Of a DNA stretch of 64,000 bases, positions 1-8,641 are shown piece by piece. This stretch comes from an uncultured Acetatifactor sp. (GTDB lineage: Bacteria; Bacillota; Clostridia; Lachnospirales; Lachnospiraceae). The stretch lies in assembly GCA_910577035.1 (NCBI GenBank), contig CAJTKW010000005.1, forward strand, positions 7,277 to 71,276. Reading direction: 5' to 3'. The notes under the pieces were generated by a model. The model was not told the DNA's origin and ran no database searches. It was given only the letters and a program-made list of their open reading frames with translations. The position numbers were made by a program, and so were the translations under genes. Within the stretch, counting starts at the first letter, position 1, and each line of letters opens with the position of its first letter.

Positions 1-396
1 AGGAAGAATCATCAGAACAGCCATATTCTTCTGGTGGAGGACAATGAACTGAACCGGGAAATCGCGCTGGAGATTCTGAGCAGTACGGGGGTACAGATTG
101 ACACGGCATGTAACGGGCAGGAGGCTGTTGATACTTTTCTGGCGAAGCCGGAATATTACTATGGGATGATATTGATGGATATTCAGATGCCGGTAATGGA
201 TGGCCTGGAGGCTACAAGGAGGATTCGAAGCCTGGACCGGGTGGATGCTTCGGCGGTGGCCATTGTATCCATGACTGCAAATGCTTTTGCGGAGGACAGG
301 AAGCGTTCAATCGAGGCAGGTATGAATGCACATATTACAAAGCCCATCGACGTGGAGCAGCTGCTGGAATGTCTTGACCAATGGTGCGGGAGGTAA
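1..396 (+). CDS. Receiver domain, C-terminal end of a truncated hybrid sensor kinase or response regulator
   Basis: The reading frame is open from the first base, so the gene begins outside the window. The visible 131 residues form one CheY-like receiver domain. It has the acidic pair in HILLVEDNELNREIA, the phospho-acceptor Asp in LMDIQMPVMDG, the conserved Thr/Ser region VSMTANAF and the Lys in HITKPID. The opening LLVEDNELNREIA is typical of receiver domains at the end of hybrid histidine kinases, so a kinase upstream is likely but not visible. The stop overlaps the start region of the HD-domain gene, which suggests co-transcription and possibly that the HD protein is the output of this phosphorelay (inference). 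Confidence 0.85.
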   Translation, partial: RKNHQNSHILLVEDNELNREIALEILSSTGVQIDTACNGQEAVDTFLAKPEYYYGMILMDIQMPVMDGLEATRRIRSLDRVDASAVAIVSMTANAFAEDRKRSIEAGMNAHITKPIDVEQLLECLDQWCGR

Positions 397-398
397 GC

Positions 399-2186
399 AT
401 GCGGCAATATCAGGAAGAATATATCGCCAATACCAAAAGTATTACCGAGCTGATGCTGCATACCGAGCTGATCGGGCTGCCTCCGGAGGAAATTTGCCGC
501 AGGCTTCGGATGAAAGGGATCGGAGTGCGGGAACTTCAGGAGCGGAATAACCGGATCCTGCGGGAACGGCTGATTCCCACTCTGGACAATATTCTTACCG
601 CCGGCGAGGAAGAAATCGACGCATTGGTGGAATTTACGGATGCGCTGCTGCAAAGGCAGCTGGATGCCGGAGTGAGGTATTATGTTTGCCGGGCGCTGGT
701 TTCAGTGGCCCGGGTGCAGGGAAACCGAAATCTGCTGATTAAGGAGCTTTACATGACAGGCATGGCACTTTATGGCCTCCGGAGCACCCTGGAGGGTCAG
801 GATGACAGTCAATTCTGCTGGAGAATGAGGATGGTATTTGGAGAGGCGGCAGGTTATATTCGGTATTACGATGAAATAGACGATGCTGATACAAGAGGAT
901 ATATCCATCGGTCCATGGGAAACCTGGCGCTGGGGATAGCAGGTCATGACAGCAGAACAGCGGAAAAAAAGATGGAGGTGCTTCGGCGTTCCCTGCAGGT
1001 ACTGACGGATCCTGTCTATCAGGAGAAGACTCCCCAGCTGCCCTGGAATACCTATATTTATAAGCAGCACCAGGAGCGGACTACCCTGATGGAGTATCTG
1101 CGGGGCGGTGAGGTGACGGCCAGAATTGTAGGAGAGGTCATGGAGTCTGCCCAGTATGTTTATGACAGGCAGGTGAAAAATGCCAGGGAGAGAGGAATGC
1201 CTCTGGAGGCGCGGTGGCTTTATACCTATTATGCGGCTTCCTATTACTGCGGCGTGTACACATTGCCGGAGCTCCTGCACAAGATTGAGGAGGTCTATGC
1301 CTCCGCGTCTTTTTCCGATTACAGCGTGAACGGGATGTATGGAAATATTTTTCTTCCGGCCATATACTCTGTCCACCTGGGAAAGGATCCGGAGCTGTTG
1401 GAGCGGAAAAAACCGGTAGTCCTGATGATGTACCGCAGAATGAAGGAATATCTGAAGCGGGTGCCCCCGGGCGAGAACACGGGCAGTTTGTCTTCCTATG
1501 TCAGAGGAAGCATGGGGGCGTATATTGAATACCCGGGAGAAAACAGTTTCCGCGATTATGTGGAGGAAGTGATTGCCGGCAGGCAGCCGGAAACATATGC
1601 ACATTCCTATATGGTTTCAAGGCTTGCATCGCTGATCTTTGACGAGATGATGGAGACAATGCCGGAGCAGCTCGTGGGCGTCAGGGGAACAAAGAGTGTC
1701 GGGGAGCTGCAGGAACGCAGGGAAGAAGTGGAGAGGTTTCTGTATGATTGCTGCATTCTTCATGATATAGGGAAACTGAAGATGCTGGAGCTTTACGAAC
1801 TGCCCAATCGCGGGTGGTTTGCCGAGGAGGAGGAACTGTACAGATTTCATACGGTTTACGGCTGGCAGATGCTGACGCGGTATGACTCCACGAAAGATCT
1901 GGCGCCGGCAGCCCTGGGGCATCACAGATGGTTTGACGGGCAGGGAGGCTTTCCGGAGGCGTACCATCGGGAGCAGGATGCAGTGCTGACCGATATCGTC
2001 AGCGTGGCGGATTTTATTGACGAAATCTGTAATCCCGGGGAAAATTATCAATGTGAGACCGTATGCCCGGAAGAGATGCTGGAGCAGCTGCGTGCTTTTG
2101 CAGGCGCCAGGTTTTCGCCTTTTGCTGCAGAGGCGGCTGTCCGACGGGAGGAAGATATAAAAAAAGTATTGACAGACAGTCTCTGA
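399..2186 (+). CDS. HD-GYP-like phosphohydrolase with a long helical N-terminal domain
   Basis: About 595 residues. The C-terminal third resembles an HD-GYP metal-dependent phosphodiesterase: the HD pair in CILHDIGKLKM (about residues 455-456), a downstream His in RFHTVYGWQML, the HH pair in LGHHRWFDGQGGFPE (about 508-509), and VADFIDE. The GYP motif is read as GGFP, so the family is close to HD-GYP but divergent, and c-di-GMP hydrolysis is only inferred. The first 430 residues are helix-rich and resemble no domain I recognise; they could be sensory. The start is set at 399 because GGGAGG lies five bases upstream; an in-frame ATG at 381 lacks such a site. It directly follows the receiver gene, fitting a c-di-GMP signalling unit. 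Confidence 0.75.
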   Translation: MRQYQEEYIANTKSITELMLHTELIGLPPEEICRRLRMKGIGVRELQERNNRILRERLIPTLDNILTAGEEEIDALVEFTDALLQRQLDAGVRYYVCRALVSVARVQGNRNLLIKELYMTGMALYGLRSTLEGQDDSQFCWRMRMVFGEAAGYIRYYDEIDDADTRGYIHRSMGNLALGIAGHDSRTAEKKMEVLRRSLQVLTDPVYQEKTPQLPWNTYIYKQHQERTTLMEYLRGGEVTARIVGEVMESAQYVYDRQVKNARERGMPLEARWLYTYYAASYYCGVYTLPELLHKIEEVYASASFSDYSVNGMYGNIFLPAIYSVHLGKDPELLERKKPVVLMMYRRMKEYLKRVPPGENTGSLSSYVRGSMGAYIEYPGENSFRDYVEEVIAGRQPETYAHSYMVSRLASLIFDEMMETMPEQLVGVRGTKSVGELQERREEVERFLYDCCILHDIGKLKMLELYELPNRGWFAEEEELYRFHTVYGWQMLTRYDSTKDLAPAALGHHRWFDGQGGFPEAYHREQDAVLTDIVSVADFIDEICNPGENYQCETVCPEEMLEQLRAFAGARFSPFAAEAAVRREEDIKKVLTDSL

Positions 2187-2197
2187 TCCTTTATAAT
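2169..2197 (+). promoter_or_regulatory. Sigma-A promoter of tyrS T-box leader
   Basis: TTGACA (2169-2174), a 17-bp spacer and TATAAT (2192-2197) match the consensus exactly. The -35 box lies inside the last codons of the HD-domain gene. Transcription would start near 2204, just before the T-box leader. Confidence 0.9.
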
Positions 2198-2235
2198 GCT
2201 GATAATTTCATAAATCAAGTGATTGATTGTAAAAG

Positions 2236-2515
2236 CAATGACAAGAAGAAGTAGCAGACAGTGGGGCATACAGAAAGCAGCCGGATGATGAGAGGCGCAT
2301 GGGAAGCTGTTTGTGAATACATCTTTGAGCTTCACACCAAATTCTGCGTTTTGCGGATAGTAGGCTGTGACGGTTCCCGCATCCGTTATCGTGCTAGGGT
2401 ATAAGCTGTGGCAGCAGTCGTACCCGAAGAGGCAGGCAGTGTGAGCTGTCTGTAAACATTAGGTGGTATCACGAGGCTTGGGCTCTCGTCCTTTTGAAAG
2501 GATGGGAGCTTTTTT
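2236..2515 (+). promoter_or_regulatory. T-box riboswitch (Tyr) upstream of tyrS
   Basis: The leader starts with AGCAATGACAAGAAGAAGTAG, the usual 5' side of T-box Stem I. The specifier codon is read as TAC (2318-2320) in the context GTGAATACATC, matching tyrosine. The T-box sequence AGGTGGTATCACGAGG (2461-2476) is the partner of the uncharged tRNA acceptor end. A terminator follows directly. Uncharged tRNA-Tyr should stabilise the antiterminator and let transcription continue into tyrS. Stem I borders are approximate because no folding was run. Confidence 0.88.
2482..2515 (+). terminator. Conditional terminator of the tyrS T-box
   Basis: GCTCTCGTCC and GGATGGGAGC form a G-U-containing stem around TTTTGAAA, followed by a run of T at 2510-2515. 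Its 5' side abuts the T-box sequence, as required for the mutually exclusive antiterminator. Confidence 0.85.
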
Positions 2516-2585
2516 AATGCGCTGCTTCATGGAATGAGCAGGTCCGCTGAGCCGGAACAGGAAAATAAAAAAAAGGAGAGCAGAT

Positions 2586-3887
2586 ATGAAAACAACAGAA
2601 GCAGAATTCGGGAAAAAGGATTTTACGGAGAACGGGGAGACGACACGGGTGAGGGACATGGATGAGGAGCAGATAAAGGCCCTGGTCCGCCATCAGATGC
2701 GCGTTATCAGACAAGGGGCAGCCGAGTTGATCGGTGAGGAAGAGCTGGGGGAGAAGCTGAGACGCAGTATCATGACGGGAAAGCCGCTGACAGTCAAGTT
2801 CGGCATGGATCCCAGTGCGCCGGACATCCACCTGGGGCATGCGGTGGCGCTGCGGAAGCTGAAGCAGATGCAGGACCTGGGGCACAGGATTGTGGTGGTA
2901 ATCGGGGATTTCACCGGGAGGATCGGGGATCCCACCGGAAAGAGCAAAGGGAGAAAGGCGCTTTCGGACGAAGAGGTGAGCGCCAATGCACAGACATACC
3001 AGGAGCAGATATTCAGGATTCTGGACAGGGAGAAGACCCGGGTGAGGTACAACGGGGAATGGCTGGAACACCTGGATTTCGGACAGGTGCTGGAGCTTGC
3101 GTCCACAACAACGGTGGCGAGAATGCTGGAGCGGGATGATTTCCAGAACCGTTTCCGCAACAACATTCCCATCGGGCTGCATGAATTTTTCTATCCCTTA
3201 ATGCAGGCGTATGATTCCGTTGTGCTGGAGGCAGATCTGGAGCTGGGGGGAACGGATCAGACCTTCAACGTCCTCATGGGGAGAAGCCTGCAGAGAGAGT
3301 GTGGGCAGGAATCTCAGGCGGTGCTGTTCATGCCGCTTCTGGAAGGGATTGACGGTGCGGAGAAGATGAGCAAGAGTCTGGGAAATTACATCGGCATAGA
3401 TGAGGATGCCAGAACCATGTTTACCAAGGTGATGCAGATCCCCGACGGGCTGATCCTCAAATATTTTGAGCTGGGGACGGATATTCAGCCGGAGGATCTG
3501 GACAAGGTGAGGGAAGATCTGGCGGACGGAGGAAATCCCAGGGATGCAAAGCTGCTGCTGGCAAGGACGATCACGGAACTGTATCATGGCGAGGAGGAAG
3601 CGGAGTCGGCAGAGAGCTTTTTCCGGGAGGCCTTTACCAACCGCGGCGTGCCGGAGAATGTGGACGCCCTGCAGGTCATTTTGGATCGGGGAAACCTGCT
3701 GGATTGTGTCCGTCCGCTGGTAAACGGGGGGTATGTGGAGAGCGGCGCCGGTTTCCGAAGGCTGATTGCCCAGGGCGGTGTCTGGAAGAACGGCGAGCGG
3801 GTGAAGGATCCGGAGGAAAGGGTTAAGGCAGGTGATGTGCTGAAGATCGGAAAGCGGCGTTTTGTGAGACTGGAGACAGATATGTAG
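2586..3887 (+). CDS. tyrS: Tyrosyl-tRNA synthetase
   Basis: Class I aminoacyl-tRNA synthetase that charges tRNA-Tyr in the cytoplasm. The protein is 433 residues, close to the family norm. The HIGH-type motif is HLGH (residues 82-85) within DPSAPDIHLGHAV. The KMSKS motif is intact (260-264) in GAEKMSKSLGNY. The last 70 residues look like an S4 RNA-binding domain. About 20 extra residues precede the usual start; the ATG at 2586 has an AAAGGAG site upstream, while the internal Met at residue 22 is an alternative start. Control is by the Tyr T-box leader, whose TAC specifier independently supports the assignment. Confidence 0.97.
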   Translation: MKTTEAEFGKKDFTENGETTRVRDMDEEQIKALVRHQMRVIRQGAAELIGEEELGEKLRRSIMTGKPLTVKFGMDPSAPDIHLGHAVALRKLKQMQDLGHRIVVVIGDFTGRIGDPTGKSKGRKALSDEEVSANAQTYQEQIFRILDREKTRVRYNGEWLEHLDFGQVLELASTTTVARMLERDDFQNRFRNNIPIGLHEFFYPLMQAYDSVVLEADLELGGTDQTFNVLMGRSLQRECGQESQAVLFMPLLEGIDGAEKMSKSLGNYIGIDEDARTMFTKVMQIPDGLILKYFELGTDIQPEDLDKVREDLADGGNPRDAKLLLARTITELYHGEEEAESAESFFREAFTNRGVPENVDALQVILDRGNLLDCVRPLVNGGYVESGAGFRRLIAQGGVWKNGERVKDPEERVKAGDVLKIGKRRFVRLETDM

Positions 3888-4019
3888 TAACAAAAACCAC
3901 ATAAAAAAGATAAAAAAACTATAAAATGTATTTTTGAGTAATGATTTGCATTGCTATTTTGATAGGTAAGTGGTATTCTTTACTTTATAGACGATAACTT
4001 ATGAAAGGTCAGTAAACAT

Positions 4020-4925
4020 ATGAGTGAAGCATTCCATATTATCAGCGACGGCTCCTGTGATTTGCCGGCAGAGCTTGCAGAAAAGAAAAATATTACAGTA
4101 GTTCCCTTTTATGTGTCTTTTGATAATGAGCATTATCTGAAGGAAAACGTGGAAATCGGCATCAGAGATTTTTATCAGCAGATGGTGGACCGGAAGGGAG
4201 TATATCCCAAATCCTCCTTGCCTGCGGTCAGGGACTATATGGATGCGTTCCGGCCTTATGCGGAAGCGGGGGTGCCGGTGATCTGTATCTGCATTACCAC
4301 GAAATTCAGCGGCTCCATGCAGTCGGCGGTGAATGCCAGGGAAGCGCTCCGGGAAGAGTATCCCGATTTGGAGATCACGGTTATTGATGCTACCGTTAAT
4401 ACGGTGCTGCAGGGACTGTATGTGCTGGAAGGGGTTAAGATGCGGGATGCCGGGTTCAGCTATCAGGACGCGGTGGCACGGCTGGAAGAGATCAAGGGTA
4501 CCGGCAGGATATTCTTTACCGTGGGAAATATGGAATATTTAAAGCACGGCGGGCGGATCGGAAAGGTAGGGGCGCTGGCGGGCAGTGTTCTGGATATACG
4601 TCCGGTGATTACGCTGAAAAGAGGCGAGATATTCCCGTCGGGAATCGGCAGAGGGAGAAAGCGGAGCACGGCAAAGGCGACGGATCTGCTGGTGTCCTAT
4701 TTGAAAAAGGGAGGGCTGGGCATCGATTGCTACAGCATTGTCATCGGCTATGGCTATGACATCGAAGAGGGGAAAGAATACCGGGACAGTGTGGTACGGG
4801 AGCTGCAGGCTCAGGGCCATGAGGTAAAGGAGCTTCCCACCTGCCAGATCGGTGCGACCATCGGCGTACATACCGGCCCGTATCCCCTGGGGATCGGCGT
4901 GATCGAGAAGGCAATTCACAATTGA
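4020..4925 (+). CDS. DegV family fatty-acid-binding protein
   Basis: 301 residues, the normal size for DegV/FakB-like proteins, which bind a fatty acid between two domains. In some Firmicutes they present it to the FakA kinase. The N-terminus IISDGSCDLPAELAEKKNI and the segments KSSLPAV, TKFSGSMQSAV and NMEYLKHGGRIGK are family hallmarks. The last is the conserved region preceding the lipid pocket. No fakA is in the window, so a role in exogenous fatty-acid use is inferred from the family only. AAAGGT precedes the ATG. It is probably a single-gene transcript, ending at the hairpin at 4945-4979. Confidence 0.92.
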   Translation: MSEAFHIISDGSCDLPAELAEKKNITVVPFYVSFDNEHYLKENVEIGIRDFYQQMVDRKGVYPKSSLPAVRDYMDAFRPYAEAGVPVICICITTKFSGSMQSAVNAREALREEYPDLEITVIDATVNTVLQGLYVLEGVKMRDAGFSYQDAVARLEEIKGTGRIFFTVGNMEYLKHGGRIGKVGALAGSVLDIRPVITLKRGEIFPSGIGRGRKRSTAKATDLLVSYLKKGGLGIDCYSIVIGYGYDIEEGKEYRDSVVRELQAQGHEVKELPTCQIGATIGVHTGPYPLGIGVIEKAIHN

Positions 4926-4944
4926 TATGTTATATCGGAAGGAA

Positions 4945-4979
4945 AGGCCGGCCGCCAGTCATCTGCAGCCGGTCTTTTT
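4945..4979 (+). terminator. Intrinsic terminator after degV
   Basis: AGGCCGGC (4945-4952) pairs with GCCGGTCT (4968-4975) and is followed by five T. It sits between convergent genes and touches the stop codon of the minus-strand phosphatase gene. Confidence 0.85.
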
Positions 4980-5785
4980 CACAGGCAGTTTTTTAGCAGT
5001 TCTTTGATATCGGTAAAAGCGTACTCTGCAGGGTAAGGAGTATTCTTCATGTCTTCCGGCCGTGCTTCGCCGGTAAACACCACACAGGTATCCACACCGC
5101 CGTTAATGCCGCAGGCAATGTCCGTGTAAAGGCGGTCTCCCACCACCAGGGTTTCTTCCCTTGTAAAGCCGGACAATTCCAGACATAAATCAACTACCTC
5201 CCGGCTGGGCTTTCCCAGGTAGACGGGATGCCTGTCCGTGGTGGCGGTAAGCATGCCGCAGATGGAGCCGCAGTCCGGAACAAAGCCGAAGTCTATGGGG
5301 CAGCGCAGGTCGGGATTGGTGGCATAGAAGGGGGCGTCCGTGGTCAGCAGTACCCTGGATGCCTGTATCAGCTTTTGGTAGTTCAGTTCACTGTCGTATG
5401 CCACCACCACACAGTCGATGCCGTCCTCCGCAGTCTCGGTGATCCGGAGACCGTTACGCCGCAGCTCTGCCACAAAGGAAGCGGTGCCCAGCACAAATAT
5501 TTTTTTGCCGGCATAATGCTCCCGCAGGAAGCGGAGGGTCATAAAGCCGGATGTGATGAATTGGTCTTCCCTGGTTTCCAGGGAAAAGGCGGTGCGGAAT
5601 TTCTCCACATAATCGCTGCCGCTTCTGGTGGAGTTGTTGGTGATATAGTAGGTTTTGCCGCCAATGCGGTCAATGTGGGCCAGCAGCTCGGCGCTGCCCT
5701 CGTACAGGGTGTCGCCCAGTGCCAGGGTGCCGTCTATGTCAAACAGGAACAGTTTCTTTTTTTTCAATGCTTCCGGTGATTTCAT
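4979..5785 (-). CDS. HAD-IIA (NagD-like) sugar-phosphate phosphatase
   Basis: 268 residues, typical of HAD subfamily IIA phosphatases such as NagD or p-nitrophenyl phosphatase homologues. Motif I is LFDIDGTLALGDTLYEG with nucleophile Asp16 and Asp18. Motif II is YYITNNSTRSG. The motif III lysine lies in YLGKPSREVV, and motif IV is VVGDRLYTDIACG. The cap between motifs II and III has the size expected for type C2. The substrate cannot be read from the sequence; sugar or nucleotide monophosphates are usual. The gene has its own promoter at 5834-5862 and faces degV. Confidence 0.92.
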   Translation of the reverse strand: MKSPEALKKKKLFLFDIDGTLALGDTLYEGSAELLAHIDRIGGKTYYITNNSTRSGSDYVEKFRTAFSLETREDQFITSGFMTLRFLREHYAGKKIFVLGTASFVAELRRNGLRITETAEDGIDCVVVAYDSELNYQKLIQASRVLLTTDAPFYATNPDLRCPIDFGFVPDCGSICGMLTATTDRHPVYLGKPSREVVDLCLELSGFTREETLVVGDRLYTDIACGINGGVDTCVVFTGEARPEDMKNTPYPAEYAFTDIKELLKNCL

Positions 5786-5833
5786 ATTTAGTTATTATCT
5801 CCCTTATCTGTAATGATTCCCGTAAACAGAGCT

Positions 5834-5862
5834 ATTATAACATTTTGGCCTGATACGCTCAA
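5834..5862 (-). promoter_or_regulatory. Promoter of the NagD-like gene
   Basis: On the minus strand TTGAGC, a 17-bp spacer and TATAAT lie about 50 bp before the ATG at 5785. Confidence 0.75.
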
Positions 5863-5950
5863 GGAGATTCGTAACTGTTCAGACAACATGGAACCGTCAC
5901 GGAGATTTCGTGAAAAGAACAGGAAATCCGAATAATTCCGAATAAAGGAA

Positions 5951-5979
5951 TAGACTTATGATGGAGGTTGTGCTATACT
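5951..5979 (+). promoter_or_regulatory. Promoter of the ABC-F leader transcript
   Basis: TAGACT (5951-5956), 17 bp, TATACT (5974-5979). It lies about 430 bp before the ABC-F start codon, which implies a long untranslated leader. Confidence 0.6.
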
Positions 5980-6056
5980 GTCCGTATCGGCAGTAGATGA
6001 TCGTAACAAAGAGAGTGGAGCCGGCATTTCGTGCGGCTTCCATAAGAGGAGGAGCG

Positions 6057-6071
6057 ATGAGTAGCAGATAG
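6057..6071 (+). CDS. Putative leader peptide MSSR of the ABC-F gene
   Basis: A four-codon ORF (Met-Ser-Ser-Arg-stop) begins at 6057. It is preceded by the strong ribosome-binding site AGAGGAGGAGCG. It lies between the promoter at 5951-5979 and the terminator at 6268-6299. Such short translated ORFs are commonly the antibiotic-sensing element in leaders of ABC-F resistance genes, where ribosome stalling alters leader folding. Here the role is inferred from position and the unusually good Shine-Dalgarno sequence. Confidence 0.45.
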   Translation: MSSR

Positions 6072-6267
6072 TTTGAGAGGGAAAACAAACATTTTGTTTT
6101 TTAGGGAAAGCCTGTCAGAAGCAGGTTTGTTTGTGCATCCTTATCAGATTATCACACTCATTTACGCGGATAGTGAGGCAAGGGCCGTATTTCAAGTCAA
6201 CCAGGGCTGGCTTGAGTATGGAGTTATGCTCCATGTCGTGGTCAGGGCCGCAGTTTTTTGTGTATGA

Positions 6268-6299
6268 GTCTGTTTTCGGATGCGGGAACAGACTTTTTT
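6268..6299 (+). terminator. Attenuator-type terminator upstream of the ABC-F gene
   Basis: GTCTGTT (6268-6274) and AACAGAC (6287-6293) form a perfect 7-bp stem followed by six T. It is about 110 bp upstream of the ABC-F start and downstream of the promoter, so it should act on the ABC-F transcript itself. Further leader hairpins precede it: TCAAG...CTTGA near 6190-6215 and ATGGAG...CTCCAT near 6219-6235. Confidence 0.75.
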
Positions 6300-6409
6300 G
6301 TATGTGTGATTTTTGCACTTTCGGAGACTTATGCACAGAATGTGATTTTTACACATTGTGGGATTCCTGCATATTTTGCAGACTGTTCAGGCTTTCGGGA
6401 GGAGGGTCT

Positions 6410-7954
6410 ATGCTACAGATCAGAAATTTAAGTATAATTTATAAAAAGGATTTGCGGGAATTGGTGTCGGAGCTGTCTTTTGTGCTGAATGACGGAGACA
6501 AGGCGGCGTTGATCGGGGAAGAGGGCAATGGCAAGTCTACATTATTGAAGCTGATATATGATGAATCCCTGGTGGAAAACTATGTGGAGCATTCCGGTGA
6601 AGTCATCCGCAATCATTCTGTGCTGGGATATTTGGGGCAGGAGCTGGAGCCGGAAGAACGGGAAAAGAGCGTATATGAGTTCCTGTGCGGAGAGCCGGAA
6701 TTTCAGGAAAGCGGGCCAAAAGAGCTGGCGGCTTATGCTTCCGGGCTTCATGTGCCGGTCCCGCTTTTGTATTCGGAGCAGCGGATGGATACGTTGTCGG
6801 GAGGAGAGAAAATTAAAATATGTATGCTTCGCATTTTATGCCGGAAACCGGATGTGCTGCTGCTGGACGAACCGTCCAATGATATTGATTTAAGGACCCT
6901 GCTGTGGCTGGAGGAGTTCATTCTGGGCTGGGAAGGGCCGCTGCTATACATTTCCCATGACGAAACGCTTTTGGAGCGGACTGCCAATAAGATAATTCAT
7001 CTGGAACAGATTCAGAGAAAGAAAAAGGCCCGGCATACGGTGAAAGCCCTTGATTACCGGACTTATGCAAACCAACGGGCGGGAGGGCTGCAGAAGCAGG
7101 AACAGCTGGCTAAAGGGGAACGCAGCGAATACAGAAAGCAGCAGGAAAAGTTTATGCGGATCCAGCAAAAGGTAGAGCATCAGCAGGAGGTGATTTCCAG
7201 GCAGGATCCCCATGGGGCGCAGCTGTTAAAGAAGAAAATGCACGCCGTCAAGAGCATGGAGCGGAGGTTCGAGAAGGAGTTCCAACAGATGACGGAATTT
7301 CCCGATGTGGAGGAAGCCATTTTCATGAAATTCGGGGAAACGAAGGAACTGTCTCCCGGGAAAACAGTGCTGGACCTCTTTCTTCCGGAGTTAAGGCAGG
7401 GAGAGCGTGTGCTGGCCCGCAATATTTGCCTCAAGGTGCGGGGAAAGGAGAAAATCTGTCTCACAGGGGATAACGGCGCCGGCAAGACCACGCTGTTAAA
7501 GTCAATTGCTGCCGGGCTGCTGGAGAGAACGGATATAAAGGCAGCCTATATTCCCCAGAATTATGCGGATCCGGAAGGATTTGGGGCGGCTTTGCAGGTC
7601 ACGCCCGTGGAATTCCTGGCAGGGAAGGGCGATAAGGAGGAGTGTACAAAGATACGCACATATCTGGGCAGCCTGAAATTTACGGCCGATGAAATGGAGC
7701 ACTCGGTCCGGGCGCTGTCAGGGGGGCAGCGGGCTAAGCTGCTGCTTTTGCGAATCTGTATGAGCGGGGCCAATGTACTGATCCTGGATGAGCCCACCCG
7801 GAATTTTTCGCCTTTGTCAGGTCCTGTGATCCGTAAAATGCTGGCCGGGTTTCCGGGTGCGATTATCAGCATCTCCCATGACAGGAAATATATGGAGGAG
7901 GTGTGTGAAAAGGTATACCGGCTGACGGAGGAAGGGCTTGTACCCACGGAGTGA
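6410..7954 (+). CDS. ABC-F family ATPase (probable ribosome protection/antibiotic resistance)
   Basis: 514 residues with two ABC domains in one chain and no membrane segment, the layout of ABC-F proteins that act on the ribosome. The first Walker A is GEEGNGKST (36-44), with signature LSGGEK and Walker B VLLLDEPSNDID. The second has GDNGAGKTT, LSGGQR and LILDEPTRNFSP. The helical linker between them (about residues 210-300, KKEE/Q-rich) matches the interdomain linker that reaches the peptidyl-transferase centre. The second Walker B carries EPTRNFSPLS where housekeeping members usually have EPTNHLD. The reading frame is open back to 6131, but the true start is 6410, preceded by GGGAGGAGG. The long attenuated leader supports induction by an antibiotic. 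The drug class is unknown. Confidence 0.88.
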   Translation: MLQIRNLSIIYKKDLRELVSELSFVLNDGDKAALIGEEGNGKSTLLKLIYDESLVENYVEHSGEVIRNHSVLGYLGQELEPEEREKSVYEFLCGEPEFQESGPKELAAYASGLHVPVPLLYSEQRMDTLSGGEKIKICMLRILCRKPDVLLLDEPSNDIDLRTLLWLEEFILGWEGPLLYISHDETLLERTANKIIHLEQIQRKKKARHTVKALDYRTYANQRAGGLQKQEQLAKGERSEYRKQQEKFMRIQQKVEHQQEVISRQDPHGAQLLKKKMHAVKSMERRFEKEFQQMTEFPDVEEAIFMKFGETKELSPGKTVLDLFLPELRQGERVLARNICLKVRGKEKICLTGDNGAGKTTLLKSIAAGLLERTDIKAAYIPQNYADPEGFGAALQVTPVEFLAGKGDKEECTKIRTYLGSLKFTADEMEHSVRALSGGQRAKLLLLRICMSGANVLILDEPTRNFSPLSGPVIRKMLAGFPGAIISISHDRKYMEEVCEKVYRLTEEGLVPTE

Positions 7955-8047
7955 AAGCCCCTCCCGCGGGTATTGTTTTTTCGGAAGGTTCCGTGTAAAA
8001 TGGAATACGGGATTTGTGTGGGAGGAATACTTCAGGCGGGGGAAGAA

Positions 8048-8317
8048 ATGGTTAGGAAACGTTTCAGGTTTACGGGCAGGGTGCAGGGCGTCGGGTTCAG
8101 AACCCGGGCAAAATACGCTGCCCGCGGAATGTATATCACGGGCTGGGTGAGGAATGAGTGGGACGGTTCTGTGGTAATGGAAGCACAGGGGAGCGAAAAG
8201 GCAATTGACCAGATGCTGATTATGATTAACAGGAGCGACTATATCCGTATCGACTCCATGGAGTCGGAAATCGTTCCCCTTAAGGAGGATGAGGCTTCTT
8301 TCACGGCAATCGTGTGA
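8048..8317 (+). CDS. acyP: Acylphosphatase
   Basis: 89 residues from the ATG at 8048, the normal length for this small cytoplasmic enzyme that hydrolyses acyl phosphates. The signature RVQGVGFR contains the catalytic Arg18. The catalytic Asn36 lies in GWVRNEWDGSV. The frame is open upstream to 7973, but the longer form would add a tail foreign to the family, so the internal start is preferred. The upstream GGGGGAAGA is a passable ribosome-binding site. It lies 93 bp after the ABC-F gene and may be read from the same transcript. Confidence 0.92.
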   Translation: MVRKRFRFTGRVQGVGFRTRAKYAARGMYITGWVRNEWDGSVVMEAQGSEKAIDQMLIMINRSDYIRIDSMESEIVPLKEDEASFTAIV

Positions 8318-8466
8318 GATTGTGAGTTTCCGCATAGGGGATCACGGAAGTTCGTGTGAAATGCAGAGATCCGTGCTGCAACAGGCGCGCAACACTCCAG
8401 GCCGGCCATGGAATCGTTATCGCCGCCGGGGGGTTCAAACATCTGAAAAAGTTTTACCGGAAGGAC

Positions 8467-8495
8467 TTGTACAGGACAGAAGTCTGTGTTATAGT
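8467..8495 (+). promoter_or_regulatory. Promoter of the Rpn-family gene
   Basis: TTGTAC (8467-8472), 17 bp, TATAGT (8490-8495), in the 324-bp gap after acyP. The remainder of the gap shows only a short hairpin CGGGAAC/GTTCCCG (8522-8543) in the leader and no gene I can support. Confidence 0.65.
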
Positions 8496-8641
8496 AAATA
8501 TAACATCTGTTTTATCCAAATCGGGAACACATTCTGGTTCCCGTGTTTCGGCTTTTCGCCATCGATTCAGACAAAATAGTTAAACAGTGCACAGGACCGG
8601 CGAAAAGTATTTCTCCTGTCTGTGCGGAACAGGAGGAACGA

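Noticed and set aside
6131..6409. N-terminal extension of the ABC-F gene
   Set aside because: The frame runs through a terminator and cysteine/phenylalanine-rich nonsense; ATG 6410 has a strong ribosome-binding site and begins the ABC domain.
8425..8445. tRNA T-loop-like GGTTCAAAC
   Set aside because: No acceptor, D or anticodon stems can be built around it.
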